Assembly (NCBI RefSeq): GCF_030915445.1
Contig: NZ_CP133264.1
Span: 930,001 to 994,000 of the forward strand
DNA from: Clostridium sp. OS1-26
GTDB lineage: Bacteria; Bacillota; Clostridia; Clostridiales; Clostridiaceae
Direction: 5' to 3'
DNA: 64,000 bases
The position numbers and the translations under genes are program-made. How positions within the stretch are numbered: the stretch's first letter is position 1; every line of letters starts with the position of its first letter. A model generated the notes under the pieces. It was not told the DNA's origin. It saw nothing but the letters and a program-made list of their open reading frames with translations, and did no database searches. This document shows, piece after piece, positions 1 to 9,518 of this stretch.

Positions 1-213
1 TTTTTAGGTAAATTCATATCTACCGCATACTTTAATCTGTATCTATTCATGGACCTTCAGCCTATCGTCCCAGCAAACACGCTGCACGTATAAAATAACC
101 ACCTATTTACTTCTTAAATAATACGGTATTTTAATAAATTATTATCCATCTATTTTAACACTTTTAACATTTCTACATATATTAATATGTAGTATATTTG
201 GGGAGGAATAGAT
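1..213. other. Left-edge intergenic stretch upstream of the SDR gene
   Basis: No convincing gene is visible. On the minus strand an ATG at 48-50, preceded by GAAGG and an in-frame stop, opens a frame that runs off the left edge (about 16 codons, starting MNRYRLKY). It is too short to identify and may be a truncated neighbour. Close to the SDR start there is an 8-bp inverted repeat (CTACATAT/ATATGTAG, 173-180 and 185-192) just before the ribosome binding site. It is a possible operator, but nothing here ties it to a known regulator. Confidence 0.3.
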
Positions 214-1113
214 TTGATCCATTACTATCCATATTTCGGTTATATAACAGAATGTAAAAGGATTCCAATAACCTTTCCACCTCAACACCAGCCTGTACAG
301 CCTGGATTAGAGTTTCTCATGTTTCCAAGACCCATATTCAATGATCCAGACTATATTGGAAGTGGCAAATTAAAAAATAAAGTTGCCTTAATTACTGGTG
401 GAGATAGTGGCATTGGAAGAGCCGTGTCCTTAGCTTTTGCCAAAGAGGGCGCAGACATTGCCATTGTATATTTTAATGAGCATGTAGATGCAAGAGAAAC
501 AAAATCATTGGTAGAAGCCCAAGGAAGAAAGTGTATTTTAATTGCTGGCGATTTAAGGGAAGAGTCCTTTTGTAAGAGAATAGTTGAAGATACCCTTTAC
601 GCTTTTGGTCACCTAGACATACTAGTTAATAATGCCGGAGTACAACTCCCACAGGTAAGTCTTGAGAATATTACCTCAGAGCAATTGGAAGATACCTTCA
701 GAACGAATATTTTTCCATTGTTCCATATTACTAAAGCTGCTCTACCTCATCTTAAAAGAGGAAGTACCATTATAAACACTGCTTCTGTTACAGCCTACAG
801 AGGCGCTGAACTACTTATTGATTACTCTGCTACAAAGGGAGCTATTGTAAGCTTTACTCGTTCATTAGCTCTTTCTCTTATATCAAAGGGTATAAGAGTT
901 AATGGTGTTGCTCCTGGCCCTACTTGGACACCTCTTCAACCTGCAAGCTATCCAGCAGAGTATGTAGCATTCTTTGGTTCAAATACTCCTATGAAAAGAG
1001 CTGCCCAACCTGTAGAGCTAGCACCTACTTATGTTTACTTAGCATCTGATGATTCTACTTATGTTACTGGCCAAATTCTTCATGTGGATGGCGGCAGCTT
1101 CTTAGGATCCTAA
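214..1113 (+). CDS. SDR-family NAD(P)-dependent oxidoreductase (YhdF/GSP39-like)
   Basis: Classical short-chain dehydrogenase/reductase. The cofactor motif TGGDSGIG lies at about residues 61-68, followed by the NNAG motif and a catalytic S...Y-S-A-T-K segment. The C-terminal GQILHVDGG ending is typical of the family. An N-terminal extension of about 45 residues, rich in Pro and Gln (PPQHQPVQPG), and the FPRPIFNDPDYIGSGKL segment match the YhdF/YdaD subgroup of Firmicutes. Members are general-stress reductases whose substrate is usually unknown; cytosolic. The start is TTG, chosen because GGGAGG sits 7-8 bases upstream. It stands alone, convergent with guaA. Substrate cannot be told from the sequence. 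Confidence 0.88.
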   Translation: MIHYYPYFGYITECKRIPITFPPQHQPVQPGLEFLMFPRPIFNDPDYIGSGKLKNKVALITGGDSGIGRAVSLAFAKEGADIAIVYFNEHVDARETKSLVEAQGRKCILIAGDLREESFCKRIVEDTLYAFGHLDILVNNAGVQLPQVSLENITSEQLEDTFRTNIFPLFHITKAALPHLKRGSTIINTASVTAYRGAELLIDYSATKGAIVSFTRSLALSLISKGIRVNGVAPGPTWTPLQPASYPAEYVAFFGSNTPMKRAAQPVELAPTYVYLASDDSTYVTGQILHVDGGSFLGS

Positions 1114-1127
1114 ATTTTTAAATGTAG

Positions 1128-1230
1128 CTATTTCTTTGTGATAAATTCTTTTTCGTCTAAATTATGGAACTCTTTTATAAGTGTCTTAGTTCCGCTTTCT
1201 ATCTTCATTGATGGATAATGCTCTTTATAA
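1128..1230 (-). pseudogene. Possible C-terminal remnant of an unidentified gene
   Basis: Read on the minus strand this stretch is open and protein-like, ending KEFITKK-stop at 1128; an internal ATG at 1206-1208 would give 26 residues (MKIESGTKTLIKEFHNLDEK...). No ribosome binding site is seen, and the frame runs back into the guaA terminator, so it is not an intact gene. It could be the tail of a gene removed by deletion, or chance. I do not recognise the family. Confidence 0.22.
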
Positions 1231-1265
1231 AAAAAACCGAAACCCTTATATATAAAGGGTTTCGG
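1230..1265 (-). terminator. Intrinsic terminator of guaA
   Basis: Perfect inverted repeat CCGAAACCCTT (1237-1247) with AAGGGTTTCGG (1255-1265). It is followed on the minus strand by eight Ts. It lies 11 bases after the guaA stop codon and ends the guaB-guaA unit. Confidence 0.9.
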
Positions 1266-1276
1266 GTATCTTGCTA

Positions 1277-2809
1277 CTATTCCCACTCAATAGTTGAAGG
1301 TGGTTTTGAAGTTACGTCATAAACAATTCTGTTTACTCCTTGAACTTCATTAACAATTCTTCTACTTACTTTATCTAATACATCATATGGTATTTTAGCC
1401 CAATCTGAAGTCATTCCATCTGATGAAGTTACTGCTCTTAAAGCTATTGTGTGGCAGTAAGTTCTTTCGTCTCCCATTACTCCTACTGATTGAATGTTTG
1501 GAAGACAAGCAAAGTATTGCCATACATCTCCTTCTAGTCCTGCATTAGCTATTTCTTCTCTGAATATAGCATCAGCTTCTCTAACTATAGCAAGTTTTTC
1601 TTCTGTAACTTCTCCAAGAACTCTTATTGCAAGTCCTGGTCCTGGGAACGGCTGTCTCCATACTAAGTGGTGAGGAATTCCAAGTTCTTCACCTACTGCT
1701 CTTACTTCATCTTTAAATAATTCTCTTAATGGCTCTATTAGTGAGAATTTAATGTCTTCTGGAAGTCCACCTACATTGTGATGACTTTTTATAGTAGCAG
1801 AGGTATTTGTTCCACTTTCAACTACGTCTGGATATATAGTTCCTTGAACAAGGAAACTTATTTCTCCAAGCTTATTTGATTCTTCTTCAAATACTCTTAT
1901 AAATTCTTCACCTATAATTTTTCTCTTTTTCTCTGGGTCACTTACACCTTTAAGCTTTCCTAAAAATCTATCTTGAGCATTTGCTCTTATTAGATTCATA
2001 TCAAAGCCTTCTCTAAATATCTTTTCAACCTGATCTCCTTCATCCTTTCTAAGTAGACCATGATCAACAAATATACAAGTTAGCTGCTTTCCAATTGCCT
2101 TGTGAACTAAAACTGCTGCTACTGATGAATCAACTCCGCCAGATAGTGCACATATTACTTTTTTATCTCCAACTTTTTCACGAATCTCTCTTATTTTCTC
2201 TTCAGCAAAGGATGACATTGACCAATCACCCTTTAATCCACAAACTTTAAAAAGGAAGTTTGAAAGCATCTTTTTACCAAATGGTGTATGTTCAACTTCT
2301 GGGTGGAATTGAACTCCATATATTTTTCTTTCAGCATGCTCCATAGCTGCGACAGGGGTTTGAGTTGTAGTTCCAACTACTCTAAAACCTTCTGGAGCCA
2401 CTTCAACATAATCTGTATGGCTCATCCAACAGCTTTCATTCTCTTCTACTCCATCAAATAGTAGACATGTTTTATCTAATTTTACATCTGCTTTGCCATA
2501 TTCTCTTTTATCAGGGCTTTTAACATTTCCTCCAAGAGTATGAGCAATAAGCTGTTCTCCATAGCATATTCCAAGAACAGGTACGCCTAATTCAAATATT
2601 TCTTTATCTATTCTAGGAGCACCTTCACCATAAACGCTGTTAGGTCCTCCAGTAAATATTATACCTTTAGGATTTTTTTCTTTTATCTTATCTATAGAAT
2701 GAGTATACGGAATTATTTCACAGTATACATTGTTTTCTCTAACTCTTCTTGCAATTAACTGATTGTATTGACCACCAAAGTCTACAATAAGAACTAATTC
2801 TCTATCCAT
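1277..2809 (-). CDS. guaA: GMP synthase (glutamine-hydrolysing)
   Basis: Converts XMP, ATP and glutamine to GMP in the last step of guanine nucleotide synthesis. All three domains are present. The class I glutamine amidotransferase has catalytic Cys82 (GICYGEQ) and the His169/Glu171 pair (QFHPE). The ATP pyrophosphatase P-loop SGGVDS is at 223-228. The C-terminal dimerisation domain ends in the conserved IEWE. The 510-residue length is normal for the family. The ATG start follows GGAGGT by 6 bases. It lies 119 bases downstream of guaB on the same strand, so it probably shares the guanine riboswitch-controlled transcript. Confidence 0.98.
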   Translation of the reverse strand: MDRELVLIVDFGGQYNQLIARRVRENNVYCEIIPYTHSIDKIKEKNPKGIIFTGGPNSVYGEGAPRIDKEIFELGVPVLGICYGEQLIAHTLGGNVKSPDKREYGKADVKLDKTCLLFDGVEENESCWMSHTDYVEVAPEGFRVVGTTTQTPVAAMEHAERKIYGVQFHPEVEHTPFGKKMLSNFLFKVCGLKGDWSMSSFAEEKIREIREKVGDKKVICALSGGVDSSVAAVLVHKAIGKQLTCIFVDHGLLRKDEGDQVEKIFREGFDMNLIRANAQDRFLGKLKGVSDPEKKRKIIGEEFIRVFEEESNKLGEISFLVQGTIYPDVVESGTNTSATIKSHHNVGGLPEDIKFSLIEPLRELFKDEVRAVGEELGIPHHLVWRQPFPGPGLAIRVLGEVTEEKLAIVREADAIFREEIANAGLEGDVWQYFACLPNIQSVGVMGDERTYCHTIALRAVTSSDGMTSDWAKIPYDVLDKVSRRIVNEVQGVNRIVYDVTSKPPSTIEWE

Positions 2810-2928
2810 AAGTTACCTCCAAATATTAAATTAAAAATTGGCAGTTGGCCTCTAGAGAGGTTTTAAATTTTTTAGAAGGGTAAATGTAAAACTTTCCTGC
2901 CAACTGCACTGTAAAACAAATTATGAAA
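2810..2928 (-). other. guaB-guaA intergenic region with long inverted repeat
   Basis: A 9-bp inverted repeat (GCAGTTGGC at 2841-2849, GCCAACTGC at 2899-2907) encloses a second small palindrome (CCTCTAGAGAGG, 2849-2860). On the minus strand the outer stem is followed by AATTTTTAATTT, so it could act as a weak attenuator between guaB and guaA or as an mRNA-processing structure. It does not resemble a second purine aptamer. Confidence 0.45.
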
Positions 2929-4383
<1,455 letters not shown>

Positions 4384-4560
4384 TTAAACCCACTCCTTTT
4401 AAATTTATATTCTTAAGCAGATAACCAAAATCTTTGATTTTGTGTGAATCGCTTACTCCTCTGAATTTATGAAGAGGAGTTTCATAATGAAAACTTATTT
4501 CTTTCATATTTTTTACATCTAGCTCACAAACAATACTTCTAAGCATATTTAATTTGTCGA
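4384..4560 (-). other. guaB 5' leader segment downstream of the riboswitch
   Basis: This part of the guaB leader follows the riboswitch terminator. It contains a copy of the dispersed hairpin module (4417-4454) and beside it an 8-bp stem, ACTCCTCT (4455-4462) with AGAGGAGT (4473-4480). No open frame of interest is seen. The module may have inserted here, since riboswitch-controlled leaders are usually shorter. Confidence 0.45.
4417..4454 (+). repeat. Copy of the 56.9-kb hairpin module
   Basis: About 38 bases match, with two differences, the tandem modules at 56857-56955: gcagataacc, CAAAATC-TTT-GATTTTG, then gtgtgaatcgctt. The 7-bp stem is intact and only its loop differs from the second copy at 56.9 kb. 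It sits in the untranslated leader of guaB, in reverse orientation to that transcript. Confidence 0.75.
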
Positions 4561-4606
4561 AAACAAAAAACCATATTAATTTTCTATGTGTGAAATTAAT
4601 ATGGTT
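4561..4606 (-). terminator. Guanine riboswitch expression-platform terminator
   Basis: A 14-bp perfect stem (AACCATATTAATTT with AAATTAATATGGTT, right arm 4593-4606) is followed on the minus strand by a T-rich run. It lies directly 3' of the purine aptamer, the arrangement of a transcription-terminating OFF switch for guaB. Confidence 0.9.
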
Positions 4607-4627
4607 ATATACTATAGCCATAAATTC

Positions 4628-4694
4628 CACCCATAGTCGGAAATTCTCGGTTTCCGGTAGAGACTCCCTGCCATATTCAGGGTATATACGAGTC
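4628..4694 (-). promoter_or_regulatory. Purine (guanine-class) riboswitch aptamer
   Basis: The minus strand shows the conserved purine aptamer. A P1 strand CTCGTATA is followed by the J1/2-P2 part with ATATGGCAGGGAG and TCTCTACCGG, and then by CCGACTATGGGTGG closing P1. The base that sets ligand choice, the pyrimidine in CCGA(C)TATG, is C, which predicts guanine or hypoxanthine rather than adenine. Its position ahead of guaB fits feedback control of GMP synthesis. A translated shadow frame crosses it but is not a gene. Confidence 0.96.
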
Positions 4695-4779
4695 AAAATG
4701 TATTATCTTTGATTGCTAAAGAATCATATAAGATCAAATTTGCAACCTATATGTCTTTTTTATTCGAACTATTTACATT

Positions 4780-4808
4780 ATTTTATTCAATTTTTCGTTC
4801 TTTGTCAA
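4780..4808 (-). promoter_or_regulatory. Vegetative promoter of guaB-guaA
   Basis: The minus strand reads TTGACA (4803-4808), a 17-base spacer and TAAAAT (4780-4785). The predicted start near 4773 lies about 80 bases upstream of the riboswitch aptamer. A near-consensus sigma-A promoter. Confidence 0.85.
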
Positions 4809-5062
4809 TTATTTTGTTTATGTAGTTTATGTAAAATTTTAATTAGAATTTCCCTAATTTTATTTTAATAATTATAATCTAAAGTAAATTTAGTAAAAAA
4901 GAAAAAAGCGCTACTATTTTTATTATAGAGTTCTAACAATAAAACTTAGCTACACAAAGAAATATACTAGTTCATTCCTAAATAAGCAAAAGCTTCATAA
5001 TCTTCTTAAAACTCCATGTAATAACGCTTTTTTATATCCTCTGATATATTCAAAGGTTTAGG
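4809..5062. other. Intergenic region between guaB promoter and CoA-transferase
   Basis: AT-rich. The only feature noted is a widely spaced inverted repeat, AAAAAAGCG (4902-4910) with CGCTTTTTT (5025-5033), which is too far apart to call a confident terminator for the CoA-transferase gene. No gene seen. Confidence 0.4.
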
Positions 5063-6613
5063 TTATAATTTTAATCCCATTAGCTCATTTTTAAATATTC
5101 TCTTATCCATAAGCTTCAAATCTGGAGAGATTATTGGTTCAAATTCTATATAAGCTAATATATCCTTTTCAAGATCTATTCCTGGAGCAATTTCCTCTAA
5201 TACTAACCCCTCTTTAGCTAACCTAAATACTGCTCTTTCTGTTATATACAGAACTGGTTGCTCTACATCTACTGCATATTCACCACTGAAAGTAACTTGT
5301 TCAACCTCTTTTAAAAATTTATTGAACTTACCTTCATTTTCTATTACTAACTTCTCATTTTCTACTTTTACTTTTAATCCTCCAACTTTGAATGTGCCAC
5401 AATATACTACCTTTTTAGCGTTTTGAGTTATATTGATAAATCCTCCACACCCAGCTATTTTAGGACCAAACTTACTAACATTTACATTTCCCTGTTTATC
5501 GCATTGAGCTAAACCTAAAAATGCTACATCTAATCCACCACCATCATAAAAATCAAATTGACTTGCCTGGTCAAGTATACTTTCAGGATTAGTAGATGCA
5601 CCAAAGCTTAATCCTCCTGCTGGAACTCCACCTATAGGACCAGCCTCAACTGTTAGTATCATTTCATTTCCGATGCCTTCCTCATTAGCAATCATAGCTA
5701 CTCCCTCTGGCATTCCTATTCCAAGGTTAGTAACAGCACTAGGAACAAGCTCCATAGCAGCTCTTCTTGCTATTATCTTTCTTTCATCTAGTGGCAAACT
5801 TCCTATTGAATCTACTGGAACCCTTACATCTCCACAATAAGATGGATTATATTCCTCTGCAAAAGTTTGTTTATGATTTTCGCCATTTGCAACTACTACA
5901 GCATCTACATATATTCCTGGAATTTTTACTTTTCTAGGATCTATAGATCCTTTTGTCACTATTTTTTCAACTTGAAGTATAACCTTTCCTCCAGAGTTTT
6001 TAGCTGCTTGAGCCATTGCTGTAGCATCAAGTGTAGCGGCTTCTCTTTCTAGTGAAGCATTTCCATCCTCATCACAGTATGTTGCTCTTAAAATCACAAT
6101 ATCTATTGAAAAAGCCTTATAAAATAAGAATTCCTTGTCCTCAATATTAATTACCTTTACTATATCCTTTGTTGTAACATCATTTATTTTTCCACCTTCA
6201 TTTCTAGGATCTACAAATGTTTTTAAGCCTACATGTGTAATTGTTCCTGGTTTTCCTGCCGCAATATCTCTATATAAATGTGATATAACTCCTTGTGGTA
6301 AATTATATGCTTGAATTTTGTTGTCTAAAGCTAACTTTTGAAGCTTTGGAGCTAATCCCCAATGTCCCCCTACTACTTTAGATACTAAACCTTCATGTCC
6401 AAAATGATTTAATCCTTTTTCTTTTCCATCTCCTTGTCCAGCAGCATATACTAAAGTTAAATTTTTAGGACTTTGTGTTTCTAAATATCTTTTTTCAATT
6501 TCTAATGTAATTTCTTCTGGGTGACCTGCTCCAATAAATCCTCCTACAGCCACAGTATCCCCATCTTTTATTAAGCTTACTGCCTGTTCTTTTGAGATAA
6601 CTTTTGATTTCAT
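5063..6613 (-). CDS. pct: Acetate/propionate-type CoA-transferase (Pct/YdiF-like)
   Basis: Single-chain family I CoA-transferase with fused alpha and beta halves, 516 residues. It moves CoA between short-chain acyl-CoAs (acetyl, propionyl, butyryl, possibly acetoacetyl) and free acids through a glutamyl-CoA intermediate. The catalytic glutamate is predicted as Glu323 in ILTVEAGPIGGVP; the GIGMPEG and GFGASTNP-like loops frame the active site. The start has AAGGAG upstream. A perfect -24/-12 promoter lies about 45 bases upstream, and the next gene (minus, upstream) encodes a sigma-54 activator, so that protein or the AtoC-like one probably controls it. The exact acid preference cannot be read from sequence. 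Confidence 0.9.
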   Translation of the reverse strand: MKSKVISKEQAVSLIKDGDTVAVGGFIGAGHPEEITLEIEKRYLETQSPKNLTLVYAAGQGDGKEKGLNHFGHEGLVSKVVGGHWGLAPKLQKLALDNKIQAYNLPQGVISHLYRDIAAGKPGTITHVGLKTFVDPRNEGGKINDVTTKDIVKVINIEDKEFLFYKAFSIDIVILRATYCDEDGNASLEREAATLDATAMAQAAKNSGGKVILQVEKIVTKGSIDPRKVKIPGIYVDAVVVANGENHKQTFAEEYNPSYCGDVRVPVDSIGSLPLDERKIIARRAAMELVPSAVTNLGIGMPEGVAMIANEEGIGNEMILTVEAGPIGGVPAGGLSFGASTNPESILDQASQFDFYDGGGLDVAFLGLAQCDKQGNVNVSKFGPKIAGCGGFINITQNAKKVVYCGTFKVGGLKVKVENEKLVIENEGKFNKFLKEVEQVTFSGEYAVDVEQPVLYITERAVFRLAKEGLVLEEIAPGIDLEKDILAYIEFEPIISPDLKLMDKRIFKNELMGLKL

Positions 6614-6657
6614 ATTTATTCTCCTTTCATATTCAATTTAATTTTCTAATATTACAC

Positions 6658-6673
6658 AGCAATAGTTGTGCCA
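6658..6673 (-). promoter_or_regulatory. Sigma-54 promoter of the CoA-transferase
   Basis: TGGCAC-N5-TTGCT on the minus strand, with GG and GC in the standard 10-base spacing. It lies 45-60 bases upstream of the CoA-transferase ATG. Matches the consensus at all invariant positions. Confidence 0.92.
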
Positions 6674-6757
6674 AATTTACAAATTGAAAATAGGAGGTGG
6701 CGGATGAGTGAGATTCTCCTCAATCATTCCTCATTTTAAATTTAAAAAATAAGAGAG

Positions 6758-6786
6758 ATAAGGTGCATATAAGATATGCACCTTAT
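6758..6786 (-). terminator. Terminator of the PAS-type activator gene
   Basis: A 13-bp perfect stem (ATAAGGTGCATAT with ATATGCACCTTAT, 3-base loop) is followed on the minus strand by CTCTCTTATTTTTT. It lies between the activator gene and the CoA-transferase promoter. The same palindrome is upstream of that promoter at enhancer distance, so a second role as activator site is possible. Confidence 0.75.
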
Positions 6787-6841
6787 TTCTCTTACTTTTA
6801 TATCTAGTTATTCTACTAATTCTTAATGTTGCATACTTGCT

Positions 6842-8623
6842 TTACATGTATACTTTTTGCACAGCTTCCAAATTAAATTCTTCTATTTTTCTATATAAAC
6901 CAGCTCTACTTATTCCTAGTAATTTAGCTGTCTTATTTTTATTCCAATTAGTCTTTTTTAAGTACTCTAGAATAACTTCTCTTTCTACTTCTTCAACTAT
7001 ATCTTTTAAATACTTTCCTTCATTAATAATATTTACTCTAATTTTATTTTTTGATAATCTTTCTGGTAAATGCTTAGGCTTAATTACCAAATCTGAATCT
7101 AATAAATTTATAGCCCTTTCTATAACGTTTTCCAGCTCCCTTATATTCCCTGTCCAATTATAGTTAACTAAACATTCAATTGCCTTTTTAGATATTCCTT
7201 CCACATACATACCTAACTTATCAGCAACCTTCATTCTTAAAGCATTAGCTATTAGTGGTATATCTTCCTTTCTTTCTCTCAAAGGAGGTAGTACAACTTT
7301 CATAACATTAAGTCTATAATAAAGATCTTCTCTGAATTTTTCCTCTTTGATCATATTTTCAAGATTTTTATTAGTAGCAGCTATTATTCTAACATCTATT
7401 TCCTTTAATACATTTCCCCCTACTCTTTCTATTTCTTTCTCTTGTAGTACTCTTAAAAGTTTAACCTGCATATTTATAGGCATATCCCCTATTTCATCTA
7501 AAAATATAGTCCCCTTATTAGCTAACTCAAACTTTCCTTTTTTCCCACCTTTTTTGGCTCCTGTAAAAGCCCCCTCTTCATAACCAAACAATTCAGCTTC
7601 TAATAGTTCTGACGGTATAGCGGCGCAATTTAATTTTACAAAGGGCCCCAGATACCTTTTACTAGCATTATGAATTGCATGAGCATATAACTCTTTACCT
7701 GTTCCACTTTCACCTATTATTAGAACATTAGAATTTGTATTTGCTGCTCTTTTCGATATTGCTTTTACCTGCTGTATTTTATTACAATTACCTATAATGT
7801 CATCAAAGGAATATTTCGCTTTTCTCTCCTTGCTTAATTGATCTTTATAAAATTCAACCTCTTTTTGTAAATTGCTTAACTTTTTACTTAAGGAGAAAAA
7901 GTCATTAATATCTTTAAACATTACCTTTCCAATTGCGCCAACAACCTTACCATCCTTCTTTATAGGAATACGCATAGAAACCATTTTATTGCTTCTAATT
8001 TCTTGCAAATCCCCCACTTCCATATTCCCACTTTCTATAACTTTATGCAATCTTGTATTTTCTATTACGTCTAATACAGACTTTCCTTCGGGGTCACTGC
8101 AATTTACAAAATCCTTATAGGCTTTACTCATCATTGTAATAATACCCTTTTCATCTACTACTACAATCCAATCATTAACTGTATTAATTACTGTATTTAA
8201 TATATCTATATTAAATTTATATTTATTTATTTCTTTTTCCATAGTTCTATACATAGTTTCATCTCTAAAAATAAGTATAGTCTCTTTAAAATTCTCCTGA
8301 AAATCTATAATAAATTTATTTACAATGAACTCTCTTTCATTAAAAATAATTTTTTCATTTAATTCACTTACATCACTTTCCATTATTCTAACTATTTTCT
8401 TATATGGTATAACTTTTTCTATATACTTATATAAATCTTCTTTATTTATTTTCAATAACTCTTCTGCCGCTTTGTTAACAATGAATATCTTTCCTTCATT
8501 GTCAACTCCTAATATTGCTTCATTAATATTTTCAATTATAGTCTTAAATCCTTCTTTTGTAATCATATATAATTCACCACCTAATATCAAATCTTGTCTA
8601 ACAATAGTTAATGCAAATTCCAT
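6842..8623 (-). CDS. PAS-domain sigma-54-dependent transcriptional activator
   Basis: Enhancer-binding protein that opens sigma-54 promoters. Two PAS-like segments (about residues 22-120 and 138-240) replace a receiver domain, so it senses a ligand or redox state directly. The AAA+ domain has Walker A GESGTGKE (304-311), the sigma-54-contacting GAFTGA loop (351-356) and DEIGD (376-380). A Fis-type helix-turn-helix (KTAKLLGISRAGLYRKI) closes the protein. The start may be 8623 or the ATG at 8566, which has AGGTGG upstream. Flanked by sigma-54 promoters for the CoA-transferase and a micro-ORF, its most likely targets. Ligand unknown. Confidence 0.9.
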   Translation of the reverse strand: MEFALTIVRQDLILGGELYMITKEGFKTIIENINEAILGVDNEGKIFIVNKAAEELLKINKEDLYKYIEKVIPYKKIVRIMESDVSELNEKIIFNEREFIVNKFIIDFQENFKETILIFRDETMYRTMEKEINKYKFNIDILNTVINTVNDWIVVVDEKGIITMMSKAYKDFVNCSDPEGKSVLDVIENTRLHKVIESGNMEVGDLQEIRSNKMVSMRIPIKKDGKVVGAIGKVMFKDINDFFSLSKKLSNLQKEVEFYKDQLSKERKAKYSFDDIIGNCNKIQQVKAISKRAANTNSNVLIIGESGTGKELYAHAIHNASKRYLGPFVKLNCAAIPSELLEAELFGYEEGAFTGAKKGGKKGKFELANKGTIFLDEIGDMPINMQVKLLRVLQEKEIERVGGNVLKEIDVRIIAATNKNLENMIKEEKFREDLYYRLNVMKVVLPPLRERKEDIPLIANALRMKVADKLGMYVEGISKKAIECLVNYNWTGNIRELENVIERAINLLDSDLVIKPKHLPERLSKNKIRVNIINEGKYLKDIVEEVEREVILEYLKKTNWNKNKTAKLLGISRAGLYRKIEEFNLEAVQKVYM

Positions 8624-8671
8624 AGTAACTCTACCTAATTTATTACCTAAATTAAAAAATAATTGAGAATC

Positions 8672-8691
8672 ATGGTTAAAATTTTAACCAT
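8672..8691. promoter_or_regulatory. 20-bp perfect palindrome upstream of the activator gene
   Basis: ATGGTTAAAATTTTAACCAT is its own reverse complement and lies about 50 bases upstream of the activator start. The position suits an operator, perhaps autoregulatory. A second, looser inverted repeat (GAGCATCATT at 8707-8716, AATGATGCTC at 8748-8757) lies next to it; it lacks a U-run in either direction and is unexplained. Confidence 0.5.
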
Positions 8692-8803
8692 CCACTTCAT
8701 TTTTTTGAGCATCATTAAAATGAATAGTTAAATTTACTATTAATTCTAATGATGCTCGATATCGTTAACTAAAGATTATAAAGCCCACGGCCTATAAGGT
8801 CCA

Positions 8804-8842
8804 CAGCTTAATTTTCTTTAGCTACAGCTAAACTTTAAGCTG
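8804..8842 (-). repeat. Nested inverted repeat at the end of the micro-ORF
   Basis: Outer arms CAGCTTAA (8804-8811) and TTAAGCTG (8835-8842) enclose an inner stem TTTAGCT/AGCTAAA with a 2-base loop. It overlaps the stop codon of the 19-codon ORF. No U-run follows on the minus strand, so it is more likely an RNA-stability or regulatory fold than a terminator. Confidence 0.45.
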
Positions 8843-8894
8843 CAAAAGCTTCATCATTATTTTTTATTTCCAATAAAATATTTTTAAATTCCAT
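8835..8894 (-). CDS. 19-codon micro-ORF under a sigma-54 promoter
   Basis: ATG to TAA encodes MEFKNILLEIKNNDEAFAA. GGAGG stands 8 bases before the ATG, and a consensus -24/-12 promoter ends 31 bases upstream, giving a predicted leader of about 20 bases. This spacing is too good to be dismissed as noise. The product could be a real small peptide or the intact 5' end of a gene whose body was deleted, since the island shows another deletion scar (thiolase tail). The peptide has no signal or membrane segment. I do not recognise it. Confidence 0.5.
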   Translation of the reverse strand: MEFKNILLEIKNNDEAFAA

Positions 8895-8925
8895 TAACTA
8901 TACCTCCATACACTCTTGTATATTC

Positions 8926-8941
8926 AGCAAACACCATGCCA
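8926..8941 (-). promoter_or_regulatory. Sigma-54 promoter of the micro-ORF
   Basis: TGGCAT-N5-TTGCT on the minus strand with the canonical GG/GC spacing, the same form as the promoters of the dehydrogenase and ammonium transporter genes. Predicted transcription start is near 8916, pointing at the micro-ORF and then toward the activator gene. Confidence 0.85.
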
Positions 8942-9434
8942 ACTTTTAGAACTATATATTTTTATACAAAAATATTTTATATTTTCTTTTAAAATACTAC
9001 ATAGTATTTTTGTAAACTTTTTTTACATGTATATTTTTTCACATCATTATAAAGCTTATAATTTCATCGGTTATTATAAAATAACCTCTAATAATTCATT
9101 GTTCAGAGACGCAGCCGATCTGTACTCTCACCAATATTCTTAGCTATAATCAAAATTATTTTAGAATTATAGATAGTATACCTATATATAATAGAAAAAT
9201 ATCAATTTTCATAATAAAAAGAAAAGTGCGCATGTTTTTGCACATTGCTGTATAAAAAGTTCGCACCTATTTTACAAATAAAAATTAAGTACGAGCTTTT
9301 TTGTTTTTTTATGTCTAAATTTTAATTATCTTTGTTAACTTTTAATCATTTAAAGTGCCTTTTGACAGGTGAAAATTGATTTTTGCTAATTTAATTTTTA
9401 ACTTTTCTCTTTTAAAATCTTGGAAAGGTGAATT
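8942..9434. other. Intergenic region between divergent sigma-54 promoters
   Basis: About 490 AT-rich bases without a supported gene. A stretch at 9105-9145 (cagagacgcagccgatctgt) is richer in GC than its surroundings and unexplained. Palindromic GTGC...GCAC elements near 9226-9268 could be activator sites for the atoE promoter. Confidence 0.4.
9226..9244. promoter_or_regulatory. Candidate upstream activator site for atoE
   Basis: Imperfect palindrome GTGCGCATGTTTTTGCACA, about 190 bases upstream of the atoE -24/-12 promoter. Similar TGTG-A/T-rich-CACA palindromes occur at 15638-15654 and 15720-15737 ahead of the dehydrogenase promoter. That suggests one activator binds both; which of the two local activators is not determined. 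Confidence 0.4.
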
Positions 9435-9450
9435 TGGCACATATCTTGCT
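9435..9450 (+). promoter_or_regulatory. Sigma-54 promoter of atoE
   Basis: TGGCAC-N5-TTGCT on the plus strand, about 70 bases upstream of the atoE ATG. Full match to the -24/-12 consensus. Confidence 0.92.
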
Positions 9451-9518
9451 GTATTAGTAAAGCGTACGAATTAAACAAGCTTGTTGTTCATTAATAAATT
9501 TAAAGGAGGCTGCGATAG

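Noticed and set aside
8916-9143. 75-codon plus-strand frame upstream of atoE
   Set aside because: No ribosome site, Phe/Ile/Tyr-rich AT-driven composition, and it overlaps the sigma-54 promoter on the other strand.
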